Assembly (NCBI GenBank): GCA_003164815.1
Contig: PLUF01000095.1
Span: 1-64,000 of the forward strand
DNA length: 64,000 nucleotides
Origin: Candidatus Gagatemarchaeum stordalenia
GTDB lineage: Archaea > Thermoproteota > Nitrososphaeria > Nitrososphaerales > Gagatemarchaeaceae
Direction of reading: 5' to 3'
This document shows, piece by piece, positions 8,907-16,458 of the stretch. Positions within the stretch are counted from its first letter, which is position 1; each line of letters begins with the position of its first letter. The translations under genes and the position numbers were made by a program. The notes under the pieces are model-generated. The model was not told where the DNA came from. It worked only from the letters and a program-made list of their open reading frames with translations, and ran no database searches.

Positions 8907-10247
8907 ATGATACCCACAGAACTCAACGAAAGAGGGCTGAAGGCGGCCATCCGGCTGGGGGTCGACGAGGCCATCTTCGTCTCCGCGACCGGCAACGACC
9001 AGATGATCAGGTTCGCGAACGACTCGCTCACCGTCGCGAAGAAGACCGAGGAGAGCGTCGTCTCTGTCTACCTCGCCAAGAACGGCAAGAGGATAGTCGG
9101 CGGGTCGACGAACACCGACGAGGAGGGCCTCAGTGCCTTCGTCGAACGGCTCTACAAGACCATGGTCAACCTCTCCAAGGAGCCCGTCTACGCCAAGCTT
9201 CCGGGCAGGCCGAGCAAGCTCAAGAGGGCCGGGACCTTCGACAAGAGGCTCGGCGACGCCGAGAAGGAGGTCTCGGAGTTCGCGAGCGAGGCCATCGACG
9301 CAGCGCACGCGGCAGGGGCCCGGAGGAGCGCCGGCGCGCTCGAAGCGTCGCTCGTGTCGAGCTACCTTCTCTCGTCGAACGGGACGGAGGGTCACGACAC
9401 TACGTCGAGCATCCTCCTGAACATCCGGTCGTTCACCGAGAGGAACGCGAGCGGGCACGGCCTGTCATGCTCGTCTAGCATGAAGGGGTTCGGCCCCGCC
9501 GAGGCAGGAAGGAGAGCGGGGGAGGACTCGAAGAGGATGCTCAACTCCAAGAAGCCCGAAGAGGGAGTCTACCAGATCCTGATGAGCCCAACCGTCGCGG
9601 CCAACCTCATCGCCCTGGTCGGGAGCTTCGCGTCCGCCTTCTCTGTCGACTCGGGGACGTCCTACCTGGTCGACAAGATGGGCAAGAAGGTCGCGTCCGA
9701 CTCGTTCAGCCTCACTGACCACGGGAGGACCGCTGGAGGGCTCGGAGGCAGGGTCTTCGACGACGAAGGGACCCCGACCCAGTCCACCAAGATAATAGAG
9801 GGCGGCGTGCTCACGAGCTATCTCCACAACCTGACCACGGCTAAGCGGTTCAAGACCGAGAGCACCGGCAACGCGGGCTGGATCGAGCCGGACGCCTGGA
9901 ACCTCGAGGTGGGACACGGGGACTCGGGGTACTCCGAGATGGTGAAGGAGATGAAGCGTGGCATCATTCTCACCAGCAACTGGTACACGCGCTTCACGAA
10001 CTACAGGACGGGGGAGTTCTCGACCGTCCCGAGGGACGGGACATTCTTGGTCGAGAGAGGGCGCGTGACGAAGCCCCTCAGCGGCCTGAGGATGAGCGAC
10101 TCCCTCGAGAGGATCTTCTCTTCCGTGAAACTGCTCTCGAAGAAGAGGGAGTGGATCCAGTGGTGGGAGGTCGACACGCCGACCCTGTGCCCGTGGGTCC
10201 TCGTCGATGGGGTGAAGATAACGAGGGCGTACGGCTCCGCACCCTGA
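8907..10247 (+). CDS. tldE: TldE/PmbA, non-catalytic partner of TldD
   Basis: The protein has 446 residues and is homologous to TldD over its length but lacks HExxxH; the matching region reads MSPTVAANLIALVGSF, as expected for TldE. It starts 4 bp after tldD stops and has a GAGAGGATG-like purine run just before the ATG, so translation is likely coupled. The C-terminal region is WYTRFTNYRTGEFSTVPRDG and so on, conserved in PmbA. Together with TldD it forms the hexagonal or dimeric protease chamber known from bacteria and archaea. Confidence 0.9.
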   Translation: MIPTELNERGLKAAIRLGVDEAIFVSATGNDQMIRFANDSLTVAKKTEESVVSVYLAKNGKRIVGGSTNTDEEGLSAFVERLYKTMVNLSKEPVYAKLPGRPSKLKRAGTFDKRLGDAEKEVSEFASEAIDAAHAAGARRSAGALEASLVSSYLLSSNGTEGHDTTSSILLNIRSFTERNASGHGLSCSSSMKGFGPAEAGRRAGEDSKRMLNSKKPEEGVYQILMSPTVAANLIALVGSFASAFSVDSGTSYLVDKMGKKVASDSFSLTDHGRTAGGLGGRVFDDEGTPTQSTKIIEGGVLTSYLHNLTTAKRFKTESTGNAGWIEPDAWNLEVGHGDSGYSEMVKEMKRGIILTSNWYTRFTNYRTGEFSTVPRDGTFLVERGRVTKPLSGLRMSDSLERIFSSVKLLSKKREWIQWWEVDTPTLCPWVLVDGVKITRAYGSAP

Positions 10248-10275
10248 GGCCGGGCAGCCCGAGGGATGGAAGATC

Positions 10276-10782
10276 GTGTGGTCGAAGGTAAGGGAGCAGT
10301 TCGAGGGCCAGAAGGTCAGGCTGGACGTCGCCCGGAAGATGCTGGAGTACGGGATCAGGGTCTCGGACGACTGCGGCCTCTTCATCGGGGGCCTCGAGGT
10401 CGACTACTCGGCACTCGCGAGAGACGTCGGGGCCGACAGGCGCGTGGTAAAGCAGACCGCGGTCCAGATCAGGGGGGACGGATTCCTCTACTCGGTCTTC
10501 TCCAAGATAACCCCGGTCGGCGCCAGCCTCGTCCCCGTGGTGGCGCGGCTGGGTTACTCGGCGATCGTGATCGAGGCCGACCCCAAGGCAGCCGGCATCC
10601 TCTCGGACGCCGCCGGGGTGCTCTCGAGGCACGGAATCGTCGTGCGGCAGGCGCTCGCCGACGACCCGGACATGATCCCCAGCGCGAAACTCACATTGGT
10701 CGTGGAGGGCCAGGTCCCCGGCACGGTGCTGGCCGAGCTCAACTCGCTCGCCGCCGTCAGGTCCGTCACTGTGATGAAGTAG
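10276..10782 (+). CDS. ACT-domain predicted regulator of amino-acid metabolism
   Basis: The 168-residue protein starts at GTG 10276. The N-terminal ~75 residues look like a small helix-turn-helix module (VDYSALARDVGADRRVVKQTAVQI). The C-terminal ~90 residues form an ACT-like alpha/beta domain (SAIVIEADPKAAGILSDAAGVLSRHGIVVRQ, KLTLVVEGQVPGTVLAELN). This matches archaeal COG2150-type 'predicted regulator of amino acid metabolism, contains ACT domain'. It lies 28 bp after tldE and could be co-transcribed. Its 3' end overlaps the convergent coiled-coil gene by 17 bp. Confidence 0.75.
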   Translation: MWSKVREQFEGQKVRLDVARKMLEYGIRVSDDCGLFIGGLEVDYSALARDVGADRRVVKQTAVQIRGDGFLYSVFSKITPVGASLVPVVARLGYSAIVIEADPKAAGILSDAAGVLSRHGIVVRQALADDPDMIPSAKLTLVVEGQVPGTVLAELNSLAAVRSVTVMK

Positions 10783-11326
10783 GAGCCTTCTCGAGCATCC
10801 TGGAGAAGGTCCAGCCCACGGTGTTCAGTATCTCGGAGAGGCGCTCCGCCTCGCGGTAGTTCTCGATCGTCAGCCCGCTGATCTTCCCTCCCTTTTCGGC
10901 GAAGCTGAACTTGAGCTCCTTGCCCTTCTCCAGCTTCCCGCCGGAGACGAGCGCCTCGTCCTTCGTCTTCATGCCCGCGAGGATCTTGCCCATCAGGAAG
11001 GACTTGAACGGTGGGGTGTCCGACCGGAGCGCGACCTCGGCCACCGGCTCCACCACTACCTTCCCCCTTGTGATCTGCGCTATCGCTATCGTCTCGCCGC
11101 CCTTGTCGCGGCGGAGCTCCCGCATCTCGGGAATCTGTCCCGAGTCCTCCTTGGGGCGGGGAAGCACCTCGGACGCCGGCCTGAAGCTCGAGGCCCGCAG
11201 GACCGTATCGACCATGGTCTGCATCTCCTCCAGCTTCTCGACCTCCTCCTGGAGTTCTGCGATCCTGGAATCGATCCAGAGCTTAAGGTCAGCAGCCCGC
11301 TTCAGCTGTTCGTCGCTGGTCGCCAT
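10766..11326 (-). CDS. Coiled-coil hypothetical protein
   Basis: The 186-residue protein starts at ATG 11326. An N-terminal coiled coil (residues ~5-45, LKLWIDSRIAELQEEVEKLEEMQ) is followed by a flexible Pro-rich link and a compact alpha/beta domain with TIAIAQITRGKVVVEP, FLMGKILAGMKTKDE and KISGLTIENYREAERLSEILN. I do not recognise a named family. Its size and regularity suggest a conserved archaeal protein, perhaps binding a partner through the coiled coil. It is divergent from folP with a 41-bp gap holding CTAAAAAAGATAACC. Confidence 0.6.
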   Translation of the reverse strand: MATSDEQLKRAADLKLWIDSRIAELQEEVEKLEEMQTMVDTVLRASSFRPASEVLPRPKEDSGQIPEMRELRRDKGGETIAIAQITRGKVVVEPVAEVALRSDTPPFKSFLMGKILAGMKTKDEALVSGGKLEKGKELKFSFAEKGGKISGLTIENYREAERLSEILNTVGWTFSRMLEKAPTSSQ

Positions 11327-11367
11327 CGTCCCCCGGAGACCCGGGAGGCGCTAAAAAAGATAACCCT

Positions 11368-12312
11368 ATGCGGGTCGTCCAACCGATAGCTTTACACCGC
11401 CGGAGGGGAGAGTGGAACTCCTTGAGGAGGACCGCCAAACTCGGCCCGTTGCAGGTCGGACCCGGCTTCCCGGTCCGGATAATGGCCGCTGTGAACGTGA
11501 GCCCCGAATCGTTCTATAAGGGCTCGGTCGCCATCGGACCCAGGGACATACTGGCGAGCGTGACAGGCGCCCTCGAACGGGGGGCCGAGGTGATCGACAT
11601 CGGCGCCATGTCCACCGCGCCCTATCTCGAGAGCGAGGTCACGGAGGAGCTGGAGAGGGAGAGGATTGCCGAGGCACTGCGGGTCGTCGAAGGCCTGGAG
11701 GCCGTCATCTCGGTCGACACGCTGAGGGCGTCGGTTGCGGAGCTCGCCCTCAAGAGGGGAGCGAGCATCATCAACGACGTCTCCGGGCTCAAGAACGACG
11801 AGAAGATGGCGAGGGTGGTGAAGGAGCACGGCGCCTCGCTGCTTGCAATGGCCCACTCGTCGGTGGGCTCACGGGCGCGGCCCATGGTCCAGGTCCGCGA
11901 GTCACTGCGCCGAACGCTCGCGATAGCGCGCAGGGCCGGTATCCAAGAAGAGAGCATCGTCCTGGACCCGGGCATAGGGTTCTTCAGGGAGGAGGGGGCC
12001 GGAAGGGCATACTCTCCTCAGGGGCTGATGCCCTGGCACGAGTGGGACTCTGTCGTGCTAGCCGACCTCGGCGAGCTCAGGGTGCTCGGAAGGCCCCTCT
12101 GTGTCGGGCTTTCCCGGAAGTCCTTCCTCGGAAAGATACTGAAGTTGGACGACCCCGGGGAGAGGCTGCCCGGTTCGATTGCTGCCACCGCCATGGCCGT
12201 CATGAACGGGGCTGACATGATCAGGACCCACGATGTGAAGGAGACCGTTCAGGCCGTCAGAGTGGTCGAGGCAATCATGAGACGAGGTCCGAGAGCCGAA
12301 CGGGCACTCTGA
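11368..12312 (+). CDS. folP: Dihydropteroate synthase (FolP)
   Basis: FolP joins dihydropterin pyrophosphate to p-aminobenzoate. The TIM-barrel motifs are clear: MAAVNVSPESFYKGS, GAEVIDIGAMSTAPY, ISVDTLRASVAELAL, ASIINDVSGLKN, LDPGIGFF and GLSRKSFLGKIL, the last two lining pterin and pABA phosphate sites. The product has 314 residues if it starts at ATG 11368. A TATA-like run lies only ~8 bases before that ATG, so TTG 11422 (54 bases downstream) is a serious alternative that would still keep every motif. The gene converges on folK with a 38-bp overlap, placing the three folate enzymes together. Confidence 0.88.
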   Translation: MRVVQPIALHRRRGEWNSLRRTAKLGPLQVGPGFPVRIMAAVNVSPESFYKGSVAIGPRDILASVTGALERGAEVIDIGAMSTAPYLESEVTEELERERIAEALRVVEGLEAVISVDTLRASVAELALKRGASIINDVSGLKNDEKMARVVKEHGASLLAMAHSSVGSRARPMVQVRESLRRTLAIARRAGIQEESIVLDPGIGFFREEGAGRAYSPQGLMPWHEWDSVVLADLGELRVLGRPLCVGLSRKSFLGKILKLDDPGERLPGSIAATAMAVMNGADMIRTHDVKETVQAVRVVEAIMRRGPRAERAL

Positions 12313-12778
12313 CCACCGCCTTGTCGGTCCTCAGCGAGGACGCCATCTCGGATACGGTCTTCCTCAGCACCGGGTGCACAAAATCCGGCCTTATCTCGCT
12401 CAGTGGGGCGAGGACGAAGAGCCGCTCGGCGATCCTAGGATGGGGTATCTCGAGCCCCTCCTCCGAGACCACTCTGTCTCCGTAGAACAGGATGTCGAGG
12501 TCCACCGCCCGCGGGCCGTACCTCACGCCCCTCTCTCTCCCCATCTCCGCCTCTATGGCGTGCAGAGCATCGAGGAGGGCCCTCGGCGCCAGGTCGGACT
12601 CTAGGCAGATGACGCAGTTTAGGAACCAGCCCTGGCTCTCGAGGTACATCGGCTCCGTCTCGAAGACCGAAGAGGCGCAGCTGACCCTGCCGAGACCCCC
12701 GATGGCCTTGACGGCGCGCCTCAGGTTCCCCTCACGGTCACCGAGGTTTGTACCGAGGGCTATCAGCGACTCGACCAT
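12275..12778 (-). CDS. folK: 6-hydroxymethyl-7,8-dihydropterin pyrophosphokinase (FolK)
   Basis: HPPK of 167 residues with the usual motifs: LIALGTNLGDREGNLRRA at the N-terminus, SVFETEPMY, and the metal/ATP signature RYGPRAVDLDILFYG with the two Asp residues, then IPHPRIAERLFVLAPL. It activates 6-hydroxymethyl dihydropterin for FolP. It overlaps the upstream folB by 16 bp and the convergent folP by 38 bp. The bacterial-type HPPK is notable here because many archaea use unrelated enzymes. Confidence 0.93.
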   Translation of the reverse strand: MVESLIALGTNLGDREGNLRRAVKAIGGLGRVSCASSVFETEPMYLESQGWFLNCVICLESDLAPRALLDALHAIEAEMGRERGVRYGPRAVDLDILFYGDRVVSEEGLEIPHPRIAERLFVLAPLSEIRPDFVHPVLRKTVSEMASSLRTDKAVVRVPVRLSDLVS

Positions 12779-13131
12779 GACTCTCTGTCCCGGGCGATCT
12801 CGACCCCTATCGACGGCTCCTGGGAGTACTTCGCCTTGCGTACCCTGACGGACACCCGCTCCACCGGGAACGCGTCCAGCATGGCGCCGGCGATGCCCTC
12901 TGCGACGCTCTCGAGGAGGGCGAACTCCCTCCCCGACGCGAAGGAAGAGATGCGCGCCTTTGCGTCGTTGTAGTTGACACTGTCCTTAACCTCGTCGCTG
13001 CGGGCGGCGGGCGTGAGGCCGAGGAAGAGGCTCACGTCGACCATGACGTCCTGGGGCTCTCGCCTCTCCGCCGGCGTGAGGCCGACCCTGCAGGGGACCC
13101 GGAGGTTGTCGACGAAGATCCTGTCTGTCAT
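12763..13131 (-). CDS. folB: Dihydroneopterin aldolase (FolB)
   Basis: FolB-type tunnelling-fold protein of 122 residues: DRIFVDNLRVPCRVGLTPAERREPQ, VSLFLGLTPAARSDEVKDSVNYND, then LLESVAEGIAGAMLD and VRVRKAKYS. The conserved Glu after the first strand and the Lys of 'VRVRKAKYS' are in place. It converts dihydroneopterin to hydroxymethyl dihydropterin. The ATG at 13131 is followed 350 bases later by the overlapping folK start, so the two are surely co-transcribed. Confidence 0.9.
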   Translation of the reverse strand: MTDRIFVDNLRVPCRVGLTPAERREPQDVMVDVSLFLGLTPAARSDEVKDSVNYNDAKARISSFASGREFALLESVAEGIAGAMLDAFPVERVSVRVRKAKYSQEPSIGVEIARDRESWSSR

Positions 13132-13206
13132 TGAGACTCGGAGCGCCTCAGGGCTGCGATGGGTCTTAAGGTTGGCCCTCTGGCGACGGTCCGCCCCGAC
13201 ATCGGC

Positions 13207-13839
13207 TCAGCAGTGGTTGACCATGACCGAGTCGAGGAGGGCGTTCTGCGCGTTCAGGGAACCGGAGACGGCCTCCATGATCCTGGCCTCGGACTTGGAC
13301 CGCGCGAGGTACGACCTCCAGAGCGCGGCGTGCCTCACGTCGGCTTCCTCGTGAAGTTCGAAGTATCTCGTCGCGTCCCCGCCCTCCATCCCGTAGAAGT
13401 TTTTCAGGCCCTCTATCTTGGAGCGGCTGATCTCAGGGAGCTGCTTCTCGTAGGCGTACATCGCGGCCGCACCAGCCTCGAACGACGAAGCCGTCAGTCC
13501 CTCCAGAGCCTGGACCGACTCGAGGGTGGCCGGCGCGCTCGGATATCGCTCAAGCTTGCGCTTGGAGACGCCGACCGAGCCTGCGAACCTGACCCAGGGC
13601 TCGATGTGCGTCAGCTCCTCGTCCATGTTCTCCCTGATATGGCCGGCCCGCGAAGGTCCAGCGAGAGCGGCGACGTTGGACACGAGCGTCGGGACGACCT
13701 TGACGAGCTGGAAGTACTCCATCGAGTAGCCGGCGAGGTTCTCCTTGGTCAGCTTACCCTCGGACCACTTGCGGTAGAACGGGTGCTTGAGGAGGCTCCG
13801 TTTCTCGATCTCTGCGTCTATCCTGATAAGAAGGGACAC
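13207..13839 (-). CDS. CADD-type TenA/PqqC-fold protein, putative p-aminobenzoate synthase
   Basis: The 210-residue all-helical protein matches the heme-oxygenase-like CADD family. In Chlamydia, CADD is a dimetal oxygenase that makes p-aminobenzoate from its own tyrosine. Aligned from memory to C. trachomatis CADD, the probable metal ligands are E74/E75, H78, E131, H163, D167 and H170 (the last three in LHEEADVRHA). HPFYRKW supplies Tyr22 at the sacrificial Tyr27 position, Tyr42 is in EYFQLVKVVP, and Lys141 is in SRSKIEGL. It lies 75 bp upstream of folB on the same strand, with its own TATA box (13858-13869) 25 bases before GTG 13839. TenA thiaminase is less likely because these residues and the folate context fit CADD better. 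Confidence 0.8.
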   Translation of the reverse strand: MSLLIRIDAEIEKRSLLKHPFYRKWSEGKLTKENLAGYSMEYFQLVKVVPTLVSNVAALAGPSRAGHIRENMDEELTHIEPWVRFAGSVGVSKRKLERYPSAPATLESVQALEGLTASSFEAGAAAMYAYEKQLPEISRSKIEGLKNFYGMEGGDATRYFELHEEADVRHAALWRSYLARSKSEARIMEAVSGSLNAQNALLDSVMVNHC

Positions 13840-13879
13840 GGGGCCGCTTGTCCCCCATTATTACATAAGTGTTACGAAG

Positions 13880-14890
13880 TCAGAGCTGCGATGCGATCGC
13901 GTTCGCCATCTCCCTGGTCCCCGCCGTCCCTCCCAGGTCGTAGGTCACGTGCTTCCCCTCCGAGACGACGCGGGTCGTCGCAGCGAATATCGCCTCCCCG
14001 GCGCTCTTCTGCCCGATGTACTCGAGCATCCAGGCCGCCGAGAGAATCGTCGCTGCGGGGTTGACCTTGTCCATCCCCTTGTACTTCGGGCTGCTGCCGT
14101 GCGCCGGCTCGAACATCGCGTGACTGTCCCCGATGTTCGCCGAGTAGATCATGGCGATGCTCCCGACGAGACCCGAGGCCTCCTCGGAGACGATGTCCAT
14201 GAAGAGGTTTGTCCCCACCACGACCGTCTGGTCGAACCGCTGGGGGTTCTTCATTAGCTGCTGGGCGAAGTTGTCCACGTAGAGGTCCTCGACCGCTATC
14301 TCGGGGTAGGAGGTACCGACGGCGTGCACAGACTCGAGGAAGAGGCCGTCGGAGACCTTCAGGATGTTCGCCTTGTTGATCGCGACCAGCTTCTTCCAGC
14401 CCCTCCTCCTCGCCTCCTCGAACGAGAAGCGGGCGACCTTAGTCGACTTGTCCCGCGTTATGAGCCTGACGGCCGATGCCACGTCGTCGCTCAGCTTGTA
14501 CTCGATGCCCGAGTAGAGTCCCTCGGTACCCTCCCGGACGCAGACGAAGTCGACGGGGCCGAGAGGTCCGATGTGGTTCGGGAAGCTCTTTATCGGCCTG
14601 ACATTGGCGTATAGATTGAACCGCTGCCTGATGCTGATCGCAACCGACCTAGGCGTGCCGGGGGCCGAGAGCGTCGTCGTGGGACCCTTGAAACAGCAGT
14701 CCGCTTCCTCGAGGACCTTCCAGGTCGCGTCGGGGATGAAGCTGGGCCCTTTGTTCTTCTCCCACCATTCAGCGCCGCCCTCACACCTGATGAACTCGGC
14801 GTCGGCGCCGCTCGCCTTCAGGACCGGCATCATAGCCTCGATGAGCTCAGGCCCTGTACCGTCTCCCTCGAGGAGGGCGACCTTCTTCAT
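13880..14890 (-). CDS. Isocitrate/isopropylmalate dehydrogenase family, probably NADP isocitrate dehydrogenase
   Basis: Beta-decarboxylating dehydrogenase of 336 residues: LLEGDGTGPEL, LYANVRPIKSFP, CVREGTEGLYSGIEY, INKANILKVSDGLF, and the Mg/cofactor block SANIGDSHAMFEPAHGS. The cofactor loop reads SPKYKGMDKVNP; Lys-Tyr at this spot marks NADP use in E. coli Icd, whereas NAD enzymes have Asp-Ile. Isocitrate is favoured over isopropylmalate by a Ser in the phosphorylation-loop region (PRSVAIS). I placed the start at ATG 14890, ~30 bases after the minus-strand box GGATAAATC (14916-14924). GTG 14908 is too close to that box. Homoisocitrate dehydrogenase is not excluded. Confidence 0.82.
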   Translation of the reverse strand: MKKVALLEGDGTGPELIEAMMPVLKASGADAEFIRCEGGAEWWEKNKGPSFIPDATWKVLEEADCCFKGPTTTLSAPGTPRSVAISIRQRFNLYANVRPIKSFPNHIGPLGPVDFVCVREGTEGLYSGIEYKLSDDVASAVRLITRDKSTKVARFSFEEARRRGWKKLVAINKANILKVSDGLFLESVHAVGTSYPEIAVEDLYVDNFAQQLMKNPQRFDQTVVVGTNLFMDIVSEEASGLVGSIAMIYSANIGDSHAMFEPAHGSSPKYKGMDKVNPAATILSAAWMLEYIGQKSAGEAIFAATTRVVSEGKHVTYDLGGTAGTREMANAIASQL

Positions 14891-14934
14891 GCGTCGAGGG
14901 CGTATCACGGTAGCAGATTTATCCTTTCCAGACG

Positions 14935-15213
14935 TCAGGACGTTATCTGGAACCCGTCAAGGCGCGGACAGGATTCCAGGAGCTCCTCCTCGACCTCCGA
15001 GACCTCGGCGTTGGGGGGCCCGATCCGGGACCATTTCAGGACCTGCTTCACGTCCTCCTCGTCCCCCTGGAGGAGCGCCTCGACGGAGCCGTCGCCGCGG
15101 TTGCGGACCCAACCGTCCACGCCGTGCTGGGCGGCCTTCACCTGCATCGAGGACCTGTAGGAGACGCCCTGGACCGTGCCCTTGACCACCAACCTCACGC
15201 TTATCCGGTTCAA
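14935..15213 (-). CDS. acyP: Acylphosphatase
   Basis: Acylphosphatase of 92 residues, hydrolysing carboxyl-phosphate bonds. The phosphate loop is VKGTVQGVSYR with the catalytic Arg, and the Asn-bearing signature is GWVRNRGDGSVEA, both perfectly typical. The start is TTG 15213 or GTG 15198; the latter trims five residues. Upstream lies GGATAAATACC on the minus strand (15257-15268). Confidence 0.92.
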   Translation of the reverse strand: MNRISVRLVVKGTVQGVSYRSSMQVKAAQHGVDGWVRNRGDGSVEALLQGDEEDVKQVLKWSRIGPPNAEVSEVEEELLESCPRLDGFQITS

Positions 15214-15300
15214 CTTGACCCTCAGCTCTCCGCGTTCGGGCGCTCGGGGGGGTGGCGGGTATTTATCCGATAGAGTTCGCTGCTCGGACTCGGACGAAGA

Positions 15301-15660
15301 ATGGTCGGATTGAAGAAGGCGATTGACTCGTTGGTCTACGCGTCGGTGGCCCTAGGGCTGCTCTTCATCTACGCCGCGAGCACGCTCGTCCCATCCTGGC
15401 TCCTCTTGAGCATCATAGTCGGGGAGGTGGCGTACGCCGCGGCCGCAATCGCGGTCGCCCGCGGGTTCAGAGCGGCTTACTATGCCGTGGTGGTGCTGGC
15501 TCTGATCGTCCTTGCCATCTCTCTGCCCCAACCTGGTCATTACGCCTTTGCGAGCGACGGGCAGGTAGGAGCGTTCCTGATATTCGGGACCGGATCGGCC
15601 CTGCAGATCTGCCTCCTCATCCTGATACCCTTCCACCTGAGGCGCAGGGCCGCAGCATAG
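15301..15660 (+). CDS. Four-helix hypothetical membrane protein
   Basis: The 119-residue protein has four hydrophobic segments (about 12-35, 38-58, 60-78 and 90-112) joined by short loops and a basic C-terminus HLRRRAAA. ATG 15301 lies ~35 bases after TATTTATCC (15260-15268). No family recognised; it has no visible catalytic residues in the membrane. Confidence 0.55.
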   Translation: MVGLKKAIDSLVYASVALGLLFIYAASTLVPSWLLLSIIVGEVAYAAAAIAVARGFRAAYYAVVVLALIVLAISLPQPGHYAFASDGQVGAFLIFGTGSALQICLLILIPFHLRRRAAA

Positions 15661-15697
15661 TCCCTATCGCTCTGGCGGAGCAGGACCAACATCCCTC

Positions 15698-16076
15698 ATG
15701 AAGATGGTCTACCTAGGCAAAGGGGTGACCGAGCTCGACCGGTCGTTCGTTCTATGCGAAGGCGCTCGGACTGGAGGAGGTGAGGAGAGGGGAGATGACC
15801 AAGGATGGACGGGGGTTGTGGGTCCCCCTGAGAGACAGGGAGACCAATCAGCGCCTCGAACTCAACTGGTACGCCAAGGCATCCGAGTTCGACCTGCCGT
15901 GCTCGGCGGCCGAGGGGCTTGACCACATCGGGTTCGAGGTCCTCGACGCCCCCGACGCCCACAGGAGGCTCGTCTCTCTCGGGGCGAAGCCTACGGTGGT
16001 CACACCCGAGACCACGGACGGCTGGCAGGCACACGTCGAGGATCCAGACGGGAACTAGGTGGAGTTGTGCGAGGTG
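15698..16076 (+). pseudogene. Broken VOC/glyoxalase-family gene
   Basis: The start MKMVYLGKGVTELDRS is a typical VOC-fold first strand. Its natural continuation, YAKALGLEEVRRGEMTKDGRG, is in another frame from about 15753, so a one-base frameshift lies in TCGTTCGTTCTATG. The rest (LELNWYAKASEF, GLDHIGFEVLDAPDAH, DGWQAHVEDPDGN) is intact until an in-frame TAG at 16056-16058. The usual last strand VELCEV follows directly after that stop. Two lesions in ~125 codons indicate a decayed gene, unless both are assembly errors. Confidence 0.75.
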
Positions 16077-16118
16077 AGCACCTTTAAGCACCTCACCCGA
16101 GCGCCCTGCTCGATAATC

Positions 16119-16220
16119 ATGGCAATGTGCGCAAAATGCGGAAAGGAAATCCCGGCCGGACAGGAAGTCAAGAAGGGCTTCCTGATGAAGAAGACCTATC
16201 ACAAGGGATGCGCGGCGTAG
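16119..16220 (+). CDS. 33-residue zinc-knuckle miniprotein
   Basis: ATG 16119 opens MAMCAKCGKEIPAGQEVKKG and ends KTYHKGCAA. Cys4, Cys7, His28 and Cys31 form a CxxC...HxxC zinc-binding set, like half of a LIM or treble-clef finger. CTTTAAGC (16081-16088) lies ~33 bases upstream, consistent with a leaderless start. The coding sequence is lower in GC and has clear reading-frame bias. It may bind a partner or nucleic acid; function unknown. Confidence 0.6.
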   Translation: MAMCAKCGKEIPAGQEVKKGFLMKKTYHKGCAA

Positions 16221-16267
16221 GTCAGGCCGCTCGCTCAGGCACGTCTCCCTCCTGATTCCACGCTTGG

Positions 16268-16380
16268 GAGAGGTGGGCGTCAATGGGGATGTGCCCGTCT
16301 GCGTTGGTCACTGTCGCGGACCCGTCTCGACGGTGGGCTACCGAGTCCTTTGTGGACATCCTATCGACGCCCACCTCTTC
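16268..16380. repeat. 13-bp inverted repeat enclosing an 85-bp loop
   Basis: The arms are AGAGGTGGGCGTC (16269-16281) and GACGCCCACCTCT (16366-16378). They lie in the gene-free stretch between the zinc-knuckle miniprotein and the SDR gene. Transcribed, this would fold into a long stem-loop. No protein-coding signal is convincing here on either strand. Confidence 0.5.
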
Positions 16381-16458
16381 TCCAATATCGGGCGGCCCTA
16401 TCAGGACTGTCACCCTAGGACAAAAACGCTTATCATTCGAATTCCAGGCCACGCTTTC

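Noticed and set aside
15698-16076. Programmed frameshifting and stop read-through in the VOC gene
   Set aside because: Both lesions would be needed at once, and there is no slippery heptamer or stem near either; simple decay is a better explanation.
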